In this document: one piece after another, positions 1-9,480 of the stretch
Position numbering within the stretch: position 1 is the first letter of the stretch
Layout of the letters: the number at the start of each line of letters is the position of its first letter
NCBI GenBank assembly: GCA_949752735.1
Contig: OX457036.1
Location: 19,947,169-20,011,168, forward strand
Direction: 5' to 3'
Length of the DNA: 64,000 bases
Source of the DNA: Lumbricus terrestris
Taxonomy: Eukaryota; Annelida; Clitellata; Crassiclitellata; Lumbricidae
Position numbers and translations under genes: made by a program
The notes under the pieces: generated by a model
The model's input: the letters and a program-made list of their open reading frames with translations, nothing else
The model's database searches: none
Told to the model about the DNA's origin: nothing

Positions 1-66
1 AGCAGTAAACAACATACATGCACATATTCGCATTATTATAGCCTACGGATAGCTCCAAGCATTGTA

Positions 67-68
67 TT

Positions 69-133
<65 letters not shown>

Positions 134-232
134 TCTCGACATAAAAGAAATACGGAATCCTATATTCGATATACCGACTTAAAAACAAAAAAATAGGGTA
201 AATTATTTTAGCCTCCCAGGCTACCAGGACCC

Positions 233-290
<58 letters not shown>
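67..290. repeat. Microsatellites (ATT)n, (TA)n and (TG)n
   Basis: An uninterrupted (ATT)n run fills about 67–133. A (TA)n run from about 233 changes into a (TG)n run ending near 290. These are simple repeats. The His/Thr-rich reading frame across them on the minus strand is an artefact of the repeats. Confidence 0.95.
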
Positions 291-293
<3 letters not shown>

Positions 294-364
294 TAACGCA
301 TGGAACAAACATTTCATACTTAATGCCCAGGTAGGCGGAACAGCCCCAAAGCGGACCCTGTATT

Positions 365-688
365 TCAACATGCAGGTGCAGAGTTGATACGGAATCCTAT
401 ATTAGATATACCGACTTTGTGATTAAAATTAAACGAACATAGACCATGTAAATTAAATTTACGATTACAGTTACAATGAGAACTGCAAATTAACGCACAT
501 CTGATTCCATTTCCAATGGTGGCGAGGATTCCTTTGGGCTGGACGTGGTTGCTTGACACCAGGGCACTCCCTCCTTCCCCTCCTCCTCCTCCTTCTGCTC
601 TTGACTGATTTTGCTTCTTGCCTCCTTGTTTGGAGTCGTAAACGTCTCCAAAGTCATCGCCCTTCCACGAAATTCTAGAAGCTTCCAT
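365..688 (-). CDS. Possible first coding exon of an unrecognised gene running off the left edge
   Basis: A minus-strand frame starts with ATG at 688 and stays open for 107 codons. The first 60 or so residues look like real coding sequence: they are charged and polar, with a Gly/Glu-rich stretch, and use mixed codons outside the repeats. A plausible 3' splice site (TTTGCAG) lies about 55 bases upstream of the ATG, so the frame could start the coding part of a second exon. No family is recognised, and the later residues may be intron read-through. It could equally be a chance ORF. Confidence 0.25.
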   Translation of the reverse strand: MEASRISWKGDDFGDVYDSKQGGKKQNQSRAEGGGGGEGGSALVSSNHVQPKGILATIGNGIRCALICSSHCNCNRKFNLHGLCSFNFNHKVGISNIGFRINSAPAC

Positions 689-756
689 CGATCAGCAGTA
701 AGCTATCTCCGACCGACGAGCAGAACCTCAGATCAGTAGTCTGCAAATGAAGATAT

Positions 757-778
757 GAAGTGTATGTATGTATGTATG

Positions 779-809
<31 letters not shown>

Positions 810-834
810 CCTATGTATGTATGTATGTATGTAT
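757..834. repeat. (TATG)n microsatellite, left part, interrupted by the LTR element
   Basis: This tetranucleotide array ends exactly at the left LTR. The same array resumes at the other end of the element (7418). The retrotransposon therefore inserted inside a pre-existing TATG microsatellite. The last four bases here, GTAT, are repeated after the right LTR, which fits a 4-bp target-site duplication, although the tandem repeat makes this less certain. Confidence 0.95.
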
Positions 835-1282
835 TGTTGGGTTCACTTGCTCTAGTCTAGGAGATGATGAGTAATACTCAGGTCCGTAATGTAAAATAAC
901 ATCGATTTATTCAATAACAGAGCAGTCTGACAAGAAGTAGGTTAACGTTACCCAAAGCTGACATGAAGTACGACCGATACAGCTGATTCGACAGAGCTGA
1001 CGTGAAGACACACCAGGCTAACGGAGCCCAAAGGAAGACGGATGTAGGCCAGTTCACCAACGGGGTGGGACGGCAATCGAAGAAGACAAACGTCGTAGAA
1101 CACGAACCACACGCCCCGCTCAACAGGAGTCGAACACACACCACAGAGTAGACCCACGACAAGAAGCAAGCCCCCACAGTAGTAGCCCTTTAAATAGGCC
1201 CTGCCCTTCCCTCAACTCCCACATAGTCAAGGAGAGTCCAAGTAAGGAAGCCCAGAGGGGTAATAGGTAGCTAACACTCACA
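835..1282 (-). repeat. 3' LTR of the Gmr1-like element
   Basis: This 448-bp terminal repeat matches 6970–7417 base for base by eye. It starts TGTGAG and ends CCAACA in transcript orientation. An AATAAA lies on the minus strand near 905–915, where transcripts would be expected to end. The short frames inside it appear identically in the other LTR and are not genes. Confidence 0.95.
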
Positions 1283-1296
1283 TACCCCCCCACCAG
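1283..1296 (-). other. Polypurine tract of the LTR element
   Basis: Immediately upstream of the 3' LTR in transcript orientation the sequence reads GGTGGGGGGGTA. This is the expected place and composition for the plus-strand DNA primer. Confidence 0.75.
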
Positions 1297-1880
1297 AACA
1301 TGAGGAGTCCAACGGGGACGACGAACTATACGAACAATGCTACACCTAAATGCAAAATCACTCAGTACAAGCCATTACACGTACTAAGCAATTCAGCAAG
1401 ACTTAACTAAATAATGCATCGCACTCATAAATAACGTAAGAGTCCGATATAATCATGATCTGAATACACAAACTTCATATAACCCAAATCATCAGTTCAC
1501 ACGTAATCACGATATATATATATACACATCAATAGTTCAAATGTCCAAAAAACTATATCTGAAACACAAGAAAAAATTTGGACACCAACTGGTGTATCAA
1601 AAATGAACCAAAATGTATAATGGTCATCGGCACAAGCCACCCTACACTACAGACACACTGAAGAGTTCATTGCCGAAGAATTCCGTGCTTTCCTTTTATG
1701 ACAGAACGTTCCATTGAAACTGTTTCTGGACAGTGTTTGACTTTTCATGACAGAATGTTCCATTGACATACGACGAGGATAGACGTACCAGAGAGCATCT
1801 CTAGCACGCCCGACGACTCCGCTGTGAGGAGCCAAGTGGAGACACTGATTGACGTGTGCCCTCACCCGCTCCCACTCACA

Positions 1881-4800
1881 TTACGCAGATGGACGACTCA
1901 GAATGTCCGGCAGAACATTCCATTCGCCTGGACGATGTCTAATGTCCAAGTTGTACTGTTCAAGCTCTAAACTCCATCGCAAGAGCTTCATATTTTTGTT
2001 CGCCATCTGATGGATGAACTGCAAAGGTTTATGATCGGTGAACACCAGGACGACTGCGGATCCAAAGTAGACACTAAAGGCCCGCAAGGCGACCATCAGT
2101 GCCAGCGCTTCCTTCTCTATGGTCGAATAGCGAATCTCCTGCGGCAGCAGCTTCCGACTCAAATAGCAGATCGGGTGTTCCAATCCATCCTTCATCTGAA
2201 ACAAGCACGCTCCCAGACAGAATTGAGAAGCATCAACACCCACACAAAACTGTTTAGTAAAGTCAGGAGGTATTAAGATAGGTCTAGAAGCCAGACGAGA
2301 TTTTAGATCAAGAAAAGCAACCTCCGCTTCCTCATTCCATCTAAAAGGAATCCCTTTCTTTGTCAAAGCCGTGAGCGGCAAAGTAATATCAGAGAAATGA
2401 GGCAAGTACCTCTGATAGTATCCCGCTAATCCTAAGAAAGATTGCACCTGTTTTTTAGTAGCAGGCCTAGGAAATTTCAACACCGCTTCCACCTTCTTCA
2501 ACCTTGGCTGAACTCCGTCAATCCCAATGTGATGACCCAAGAAATCCACAGACGCATTAGCAAAGACACATTTAGCCAGATTCAGAGTTAAACAAGCATC
2601 AGCTATTCGAGATAACACTTTTCGCAAATGAACCAAATGATCCGACCATGCTAAGCTGAAAATGATGATGTCGTCTAAATAAGCATCACAAAACTCATTC
2701 AATCCATTCAGCACTTTCGTAATTAACCTTGAGAACGAAGCCGGAGCATTCTTCAGGCCAAAACTCATGTATTTCCATTGGTAATGCCCTTTCGGGGTGA
2801 CAAACGCAGTTAACGGAACTGACTCCGGATGCATCGGGATCTGCCAGTAACCTTTAGTCATATCCAGCTTTGTTATAAACCGTGACTGACCCACTCGATC
2901 AATTAACACCTCCACCCGTGGCATAGGAAATGGATCCGGAACAGATAATCCATTCAGTTTCCTGAAATCTGTACAAAGACGATCTGTACCGTTTGGCTTA
3001 GGCACCAAGACAATCGGAGCTGCCCACGGACTCTCGGACTCCTCTATTATCCCCGCTTCCAACAACTGATTCACCTCTTTATCCACCCTCGCCATTTTCT
3101 CAGGATTTAACCTGTAAGGGTATTGTCGAACAGGGCGAGCACCTTCAACCAAATCAATTCTATGAGACACCATAGATGTTTTACCCGGTACTTCACTAAA
3201 CACATGTGCAAAGTCATGCAAAACATCCCGCAATTCCGCACGACATTCAGCAGACACTTCACATTGTAAGACCTTATCCTCTAAAGTCACATCATTCATC
3301 CTCACATCCGGATTTACCACCAACACAGAAGCCACCACCTCCTCATTCGGTCGCTCATACACCACATCCATACGATCCACATATCGCTTCATCAGATTCA
3401 CATGTACCACCCGTTCCGTTTTTCTTCGATCCGGGGTACTCACTAAATAATCGACCGGACCAAGTCGACGTACAACCACATACGGTCCACAATATTTGGT
3501 CTGTAAAGGTTTACCCACCAACGGAATCAAGAGTAAAACCTTTTCACCTTCCTCAAAAGACACAGCACGTGACTGCTTATCATACAGTTGCTTCGATTTA
3601 CTTTTCGCATCAACAGCATTTTCACCAGCAAGTTTCAATCCAACACGCATACGTTCACGTAATTGTAAAACATAGTCAATCACGTTCTTGCCAGACACTT
3701 CATGTACAACATCTTTCGCCAACCATTCTTCCTTCATCAATTGCAACATGCCACGCACATCTCTGCCATACATCAAATCAAAAGCAGAAAATCCAGTACC
3801 CTGTACCGGAACCTCTCTATATGCAAACAAGATCCACGGCAACATTGCATCCCAAGAACCCGGATATGTTTCAGCCAACGCCTTCAACATATCTTTCATA
3901 GTACGATGAAAGCGTTCGCACGAGCCATTCGTTTGTGGTCTATAAGGACTAGTTTTCAACTGCACAATACCACATTCATGCACAAACACTTGCATCAAAT
4001 CAGACATGAATTCTGAGCCACAATCAGATAACAATTCTTTCGGAAATCCGAAAAGCGAAAAAACTTCACACAAACATTTAGCCACATCCTGCGCCGTATG
4101 ATTCTTCAACGGAAACGCAAATGGAAAATGGGAAGCCAAATCAATGACCGTGAGAATAAACCTATTCCCCGTTCCCTCACATACACTCAATGGGCCTACG
4201 ATATCCATTGCCAAGCGTTGAAACACTTCCTCCATTACAGGCATACTGACCATGGGCGCCCTATAATTTCTGTTTCCTTTGCCTAAGCGTTGACACACAT
4301 CACATGAACGACAATACTCACGAACGGCTCGATTCACATGAGGCCACCAGAAATGCTTCGTCAACCGATCCAGTGTCTTTCTAGTACCCAAATGCCCAGC
4401 CGCTGGTATATCATGGGCCACATGCAACAACTTCTGTCTTAAGTCACGAGGCACAACTATTTGTACCACACCCATTCCTAATGGTGTACACTTCTCCTCC
4501 CATCGACGCACCAAGACCTCGTCCACCAACGCATACGGTTGTACACGCCCACCGACAGACACCGTCTCGTCGACTTGTGCATACAATGGTCTCAATTCAG
4601 GACACCGGCGCTGGCGCAATATTAATTCCTGTCGGCTAACATATAGCTCCGATCTTTCTGTCACAACAGATTCTGTCGCTGCAAATAAACTCGATAAGTC
4701 GCCTTCATCAAAATTCATTCGTTCAACTTGTCTGTCAATTATTTCACCTGGCGTTCGCTCTTGGTCGGCCGACTCCGTACTTTGACCCACTATCTCCGAC

Positions 4801-6641
4801 TGCTCGGGCGCCGCTTCACTGCACACCGCCGTCTCCCTCTCACTCTGTCTCACTGCATGTGCTCTAGCCTGTGCACGAGTCGTCACCGCGACCTCCAACA
4901 CCTGTCCTGCCAGCGCTGTATCATTACCCACAATGCAATGCACCCCAGCCATTGGAAGTGAATTCATTAGACAGCATAACACCTCACCTTGAACAAATGC
5001 ACAATCAACATTCACTTTCACCAGAGGACATTCCACAATAGAACCAGATATACCTCTGAGTAACCTCGTTTCATTCATGTGTACAAACTCATGCTCATTC
5101 AACCATTCATTAGACACCAAAGACTGCAGCGCTCCACTATCCCTCAAGAATACCGCCTCCTTTCGTGCACCCTCATCATCAATTACACATCCAATCACAC
5201 AAAATGGTGCATACAGTTTATCAACAGATTCAATTGGCTTCGGAAAACTCTGTGGTTTAACAGGCGCCGAAACAGTCTGAACCAAACCCACAGGTTTCGC
5301 ACCCCTCCAATTTTCCATTTGAGTCCCCTCCTTTCGTTTTAATTTCCAACAACTGGCCTTCGTATGACCTGGCGCTCTACAAAATGCGCACGTGACCGGT
5401 TCCCCAAAACCAGTGACGTCATCATTTTCCCGCACAGGCTTATTAAACCCATACGTTCCTCTTTGAGGCGAACGTCGACCCCAATTTGTATCACGACGCG
5501 TACCATCCTTGTACCCCACGCCTTGACGCTCCCATACATCTTTCTTCTCACTATCATCAGATGAGAATCCTCGTGTACGGTCGAAAAAATCCCTGCGGAA
5601 CCCCCCAGAATAATGGTTCGGCCCCTGCTTGTATAACACTGCATATTCATCCGCTAAACGTGCAGCACTTGCCACAGTATCAGGACTCTTATCTATCAGC
5701 CACCTGTGTACTTCAATAGGTAACGCTTGTACAAACTGCTCCATGAGAATTACCTCTTTAAATTTTGCTAACTCCTCCCACGAGTTTGTACCCTCAATCC
5801 ATCTCTGAAAAGGACTCTGCAGTCGAAATGCATAATTCGCATACGTTTCCCTCGGTTCTTTTCGCAACCCCCGAAATTTCTTTCGATAAAATTCCGGAAT
5901 ACGTTCGTACGCCGTCAATAGCGCACTCTTCACAATATCATATTGGACGCACTCCTCCAACGATAAAGCCGCAAAAACTTTCGCCGCCTTCCCCGACAAC
6001 TGTGGCTGTAGGAGGGACGACCATTTTCCCATCGGAATTTGATGCAACGTCATTGCTTGCTCAAACGCCGCAAAATAATGTTCGATATCGGCCGAATCAA
6101 ATTTTGGCACAAATTTCAGAGCTGCCCCAAAACGCAAATCCTCATTTCCATGCGCTGGTCGTTCGACAGCACCACCTCCTTCTATCCTCCGTCCGTCCAT
6201 TTCTAATCTCTGCTTCTCAAATTCCATATTCATTCGTTTCTCCTCCATGTCAAATCTCCTTTTCGTCTCCTCTGCTTCAATCTGCATTTTCTTCTCCTCC
6301 CTCTCTGCTTCAATTTGCATTTTCTTCTCCTCTCTCTCGGCTTCAATTTGCATTTTCTTCTCCTCGAATCTCATTCGCTCCTTCTCTCTCTCCCACTCTC
6401 TGTCCTCTTTTAAGTGCAAGCGCTCTAACTCGGCCTCCTCTTTCTTCGCCTGTGCCTTAAGTTTCCAAGCTGCACTACCCAATTTCGGTGACAATGGTTT
6501 CATAGCCATTCTCCTCACCTGTGACCTAGACACGTCCTCCACATCCTCACCATATGTCTCACTCACCAGTCGAAGTGTGTCACTTGGTATGTCTCTGACA
6601 TCCCCAAATTCAGGAATTAACTCCTCCTCTAACGACGCCAT
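1881..6641 (-). CDS. Gag-Pol polyprotein, order Gag–PR–IN–RT–RNase H (1,586 aa)
   Basis: One uninterrupted frame encodes the whole retrotransposon machinery. Residues about 60–150 are a Glu/Lys/Arg-rich coiled coil with three near-identical heptad blocks (EEKKMQIEAER type). Residues about 180–345 form a Gag core resembling a SCAN domain (…YRKKFRGL… then …LMEQFVQALP…). A CX2CX4HX4C zinc knuckle lies near 417–431. An aspartic-protease DSG motif lies near 499. The integrase HHCC finger lies near 737–780, and its catalytic core has D near 810 and D near 868 followed by exactly 35 residues and then E. RT follows with YLDD near 1320. RNase H follows with catalytic D near 1472, an E and a second D (FTDHKPL) near 1540. 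No envelope-like frame and no gag-pol frameshift are present. Integrase lying upstream of RT places it in the Gmr1-like group. Confidence 0.95.
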   Translation of the reverse strand: MASLEEELIPEFGDVRDIPSDTLRLVSETYGEDVEDVSRSQVRRMAMKPLSPKLGSAAWKLKAQAKKEEAELERLHLKEDREWEREKERMRFEEKKMQIEAEREEKKMQIEAEREEKKMQIEAEETKRRFDMEEKRMNMEFEKQRLEMDGRRIEGGGAVERPAHGNEDLRFGAALKFVPKFDSADIEHYFAAFEQAMTLHQIPMGKWSSLLQPQLSGKAAKVFAALSLEECVQYDIVKSALLTAYERIPEFYRKKFRGLRKEPRETYANYAFRLQSPFQRWIEGTNSWEELAKFKEVILMEQFVQALPIEVHRWLIDKSPDTVASAARLADEYAVLYKQGPNHYSGGFRRDFFDRTRGFSSDDSEKKDVWERQGVGYKDGTRRDTNWGRRSPQRGTYGFNKPVRENDDVTGFGEPVTCAFCRAPGHTKASCWKLKRKEGTQMENWRGAKPVGLVQTVSAPVKPQSFPKPIESVDKLYAPFCVIGCVIDDEGARKEAVFLRDSGALQSLVSNEWLNEHEFVHMNETRLLRGISGSIVECPLVKVNVDCAFVQGEVLCCLMNSLPMAGVHCIVGNDTALAGQVLEVAVTTRAQARAHAVRQSERETAVCSEAAPEQSEIVGQSTESADQERTPGEIIDRQVERMNFDEGDLSSLFAATESVVTERSELYVSRQELILRQRRCPELRPLYAQVDETVSVGGRVQPYALVDEVLVRRWEEKCTPLGMGVVQIVVPRDLRQKLLHVAHDIPAAGHLGTRKTLDRLTKHFWWPHVNRAVREYCRSCDVCQRLGKGNRNYRAPMVSMPVMEEVFQRLAMDIVGPLSVCEGTGNRFILTVIDLASHFPFAFPLKNHTAQDVAKCLCEVFSLFGFPKELLSDCGSEFMSDLMQVFVHECGIVQLKTSPYRPQTNGSCERFHRTMKDMLKALAETYPGSWDAMLPWILFAYREVPVQGTGFSAFDLMYGRDVRGMLQLMKEEWLAKDVVHEVSGKNVIDYVLQLRERMRVGLKLAGENAVDAKSKSKQLYDKQSRAVSFEEGEKVLLLIPLVGKPLQTKYCGPYVVVRRLGPVDYLVSTPDRRKTERVVHVNLMKRYVDRMDVVYERPNEEVVASVLVVNPDVRMNDVTLEDKVLQCEVSAECRAELRDVLHDFAHVFSEVPGKTSMVSHRIDLVEGARPVRQYPYRLNPEKMARVDKEVNQLLEAGIIEESESPWAAPIVLVPKPNGTDRLCTDFRKLNGLSVPDPFPMPRVEVLIDRVGQSRFITKLDMTKGYWQIPMHPESVPLTAFVTPKGHYQWKYMSFGLKNAPASFSRLITKVLNGLNEFCDAYLDDIIIFSLAWSDHLVHLRKVLSRIADACLTLNLAKCVFANASVDFLGHHIGIDGVQPRLKKVEAVLKFPRPATKKQVQSFLGLAGYYQRYLPHFSDITLPLTALTKKGIPFRWNEEAEVAFLDLKSRLASRPILIPPDFTKQFCVGVDASQFCLGACLFQMKDGLEHPICYLSRKLLPQEIRYSTIEKEALALMVALRAFSVYFGSAVVLVFTDHKPLQFIHQMANKNMKLLRWSLELEQYNLDIRHRPGEWNVLPDILSRPSA

Positions 6642-6949
6642 TTTACCTCTACGCCCTGTCGACTATTCGACGTGCAGACCAACGCACAGCGCAAAAAATT
6701 CACCCACGACAGCTCACTTCAAAACTGTCTCGACCAAATTTACAAAACTCGCAAAACTCAATGTCGCAAAACGTCGAAATTTCCCGCACTAATTTTCCCG
6801 ACCTAATTCGCCAAAAACAACAACCATTGACCTGTCTTCACGGCCAACCACCATATAACACTTTTCCAACGGAATTACCACCGTACTATTTGCTAAATTT
6901 CACGGAAACAACGCCCCTTTTTTGACGCAAATTTCAAATTATCGTGAAA

Positions 6950-6967
6950 AAATCCCGAGAGACCCCA
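6950..6967 (-). other. tRNA primer-binding site of the LTR element
   Basis: Two bases inside the 5' LTR the minus strand reads TGGGGTCTCTCGGGATTT. The initial TGG pairs with a tRNA 3' CCA end, as in other LTR elements. The primer tRNA was not identified. Confidence 0.6.
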
Positions 6968-6969
6968 TC

Positions 6970-7417
6970 TGTTGGGTTCACTTGCTCTAGTCTAGGAGAT
7001 GATGAGTAATACTCAGGTCCGTAATGTAAAATAACATCGATTTATTCAATAACAGAGCAGTCTGACAAGAAGTAGGTTAACGTTACCCAAAGCTGACATG
7101 AAGTACGACCGATACAGCTGATTCGACAGAGCTGACGTGAAGACACACCAGGCTAACGGAGCCCAAAGGAAGACGGATGTAGGCCAGTTCACCAACGGGG
7201 TGGGACGGCAATCGAAGAAGACAAACGTCGTAGAACACGAACCACACGCCCCGCTCAACAGGAGTCGAACACACACCACAGAGTAGACCCACGACAAGAA
7301 GCAAGCCCCCACAGTAGTAGCCCTTTAAATAGGCCCTGCCCTTCCCTCAACTCCCACATAGTCAAGGAGAGTCCAAGTAAGGAAGCCCAGAGGGGTAATA
7401 GGTAGCTAACACTCACA
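6970..7417 (-). repeat. 5' LTR of the Gmr1-like element, with promoter
   Basis: This 448-bp LTR is the upstream one for the gag-pol transcript. A TATA-like TATTTAAA lies on the minus strand near 7322–7332, and the shared AATAAA lies near the far end. No difference from 835–1282 was seen. Confidence 0.95.
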
Positions 7418-7430
7418 GTATGTATGTATG

Positions 7431-7461
<31 letters not shown>

Positions 7462-7611
7462 CCTATGTATGTATGTATGTATGTATGTATGTATGTATGT
7501 ATGTATGTATGTATGTATGTATGTATGTATGTAGCCTATGTATGTATGTATGTATGTATGTATGTATGTAGCCTATGTATGTATGTATGTATGTATGTAT
7601 GTATGTATATG
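7418..7611. repeat. (TATG)n microsatellite, right part
   Basis: About 190 bases of TATG repeats, with AACC and GCC interruptions, continue the array split by the LTR element. Confidence 0.95.
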
Positions 7612-8934
7612 TGTAATAGTTGGGTATGTATTTAAATTTGCGTCATCTGGCACCTCATCAGTCATCAGTGAGCATGCCAGTGCATATTGGAACATTTTCA
7701 GCAATTTTTAAAGAAATTGCAGCATTTCATCTTCTGCAAATTTCAGTATTCCTCATACATTAGCCAAAGGTGTATTCGGGGAGAGGCTATCGCAGAGGAG
7801 GCTCTAAGTGAATTTGATATAAAACTTAACTGTAAATGTCGTTTCTCTAATTTTTTTACACTTGAAATGCTACATAAAGATGCAGATTGTAAGATATCCG
7901 ACTGTGCCTGCGAATACAATGGTGTCTCGCACTTGATTCTGTATGATGCCTTAGAAGTTTAGAGTTTACAATGCTGCTGATTTTGACCAACCACCCATCC
8001 TATTCATTCTTAGGACCCGTGGTAGTCTTCATTGCACAACCCAATGGCTTCACATAAATCAACGTCTGATCCACTCACTTAATTACTTTCTACAAATCTC
8101 ATTCATTTTTTGACGAACTAACCTCAAACAGTCAAACTGGTTTGGGACATGCAGCCTAATTGGCGTGCCCCCTTCCAAGTCAAATGTGTGCATGGTAGGA
8201 TGACAACTCAGGATCATCATTCTTAATTTGAATCAAAATTATTTTATTAATACTTCGTCTGAACTAAGCTAATAGATGCCTATCTAGTAAAATCCCAATT
8301 CACACACCAATAGGCCTACAAGTAGACCTATATTCAAAGACGATACTTACCGTTCAGCACTTGGAAAATGTCAAAACCAGCCAGCGGATTCTGTTGGCAA
8401 AGAAACGTTATGCAAGCGAACTTCCTTCCTTCAGAAGTATAATGCAACTTAATTCATTCGGTCACAGAGAGAGCAGAGCGTCAGTTGCTATCTGTTTACC
8501 TCGTTGCCATTGTAACAGAGGAAGATAATCTTCGTTGGTGGAATAGACCTAATTAAGAACCGTTCCAATTAATTATTTATTCCTTGCGTGAATGGTTAAT
8601 CAGGACAAATTAAAGCCGACTGAAGCCAATCTTACATGTAATCAACGGGTAATTTGATCTTTCGGTGCCAACACTATTGACGTCATTCGACTGGCTTGAG
8701 ATTCGGTTTTATGTCGTGCACAAGTGGCACAATAGCTCGTACTGTATTGTAGCTAGCAATTGAGAGACAAGACGTCTAGAGGCGCTTCATAAATTCTCAG
8801 ATGCGATATGATAGCCTTAATAATTTGATCGGCCCTCCAAAGGATCGAATCTTCTGCAATCTTAGAACTACTTTCTCTGGGTCTATTGTTGTTGGCGCAA
8901 GTAACGGTAGTAGAAACAAGCGGGAGACGTCATT
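7612..8934. other. Intergenic stretch, no confident gene
   Basis: Unique AT-rich sequence. A 91-codon plus-strand frame (7687–7962) has no recognised motif. On the minus strand, 8351–8390 looks like a tiny exon (CCAACAG before it, GGTAAGT after it), but it could not be joined to anything in frame. Confidence 0.4.
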
Positions 8935-9012
8935 GACAGACAGACAGACATACAGACAGACAGACAGACGGACGGACAGACAGACAGACAGACACACAGA
9001 CAGACACACAGA
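8935..9012. repeat. (CAGA)n microsatellite
   Basis: A run of CAGA/CACA tetranucleotides. Frames on both strands across it are low-complexity artefacts. Confidence 0.9.
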
Positions 9013-9094
9013 TGGGTTCTAGGTAAAACTCTTCATTGAAGTTCCACTGCTCGCTCATTCTGCATGTGTTCCCAATGCTCACCCAAACCAGTTT

Positions 9095-9480
9095 AAAAAC
9101 TGCTGTTCATTCCATCAATTCATTCAAGAATTTATATAGCACTTCTTCAAGGGGGAGGGGCTGTTCAGAAGTGCTCCTGACTCTAGCACAGCGGCAAAGA
9201 GCACAGTTTGAGTCTAATAAAAAAACATGTTTCAGGAAGCAGAAACAAGCTACCGTGGAAACCCATTCAGACAACTGGGCCGACCACAGAGAAGGCTCCA
9301 TTCTGCATCACTGCAGTTTGTGCGAAAGGGATCAAGAGGACTCCCTTCTGTGCAGAACGGAGGAGCGGTGCCCTCGGATACATGTGGAGCAACAGAGCTC
9401 TTGCAGGTAGTCTGGGGCAATAGCAAGCTGACATTGCTGAACGAGAGCAGTGATTCTGTACTCAATACACTGCCGGGTAG
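9095..9480 (-). repeat. Dispersed SINE/LINE-tail-like repeat
   Basis: On the minus strand this stretch contains the block AGGAGCACTTCTGA followed by a CTTGAAG…GCTATATAAATTC tail. Similar blocks occur near 30,530, 35,370, 46,150–46,230 and 61,890. It is therefore a member of a repeat family scattered through the window. Its exact 5' limit is not clear. The rest of 9,480–11,306 shows only AT-rich sequence with no supported gene. Confidence 0.45.

Larger units (their letters stand above)
835..7417 (-). mobile_element. Full-length Gmr1-like Ty3/gypsy LTR retrotransposon (6,583 bp)
   Basis: Two 448-bp direct repeats (835–1282 and 6970–7417) bound a single long minus-strand gag-pol frame. The LTRs end in TG…CA on either strand and read as identical by eye. 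Flanks show GTAT on both sides. In transcript orientation the 5' LTR is 6970–7417, followed by a tRNA primer site and a leader of about 330 bp. The 3' side has about 600 bp of untranslated sequence and a G-rich polypurine tract before the 3' LTR at 835–1282. The pol order is protease, integrase, reverse transcriptase, RNase H. That order is typical of Ty1/copia, but here it belongs to a Ty3/gypsy-type enzyme set, which is the hallmark of the Gmr1-like group. Identical LTRs, an open frame and intact motifs suggest a very recent, possibly active copy. Confidence 0.95.

Noticed and set aside
911..1177. Minus-strand frame present identically at 7046–7312
   Set aside because: It lies within the LTR and is duplicated because the LTR is; no known protein features.
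3206..3901. Long plus-strand frame (231 codons) inside the LTR element
   Set aside because: It is the antisense shadow of the gag-pol frame; Pro/His/Ser-rich composition follows from the opposite strand, with no domain.
5765..6460. Second 231-codon plus-strand frame inside the LTR element
   Set aside because: Antisense shadow of the Gag coiled coil (repeats of SPLLQFAF mirror the heptad blocks).
8351..8390. Small exon on the minus strand (acceptor CCAACAG, donor GGTAAGT)
   Set aside because: Splice-site matches are good, but joining it to nearby ATGs gives stops and no protein family is recognised; could be a non-coding exon.
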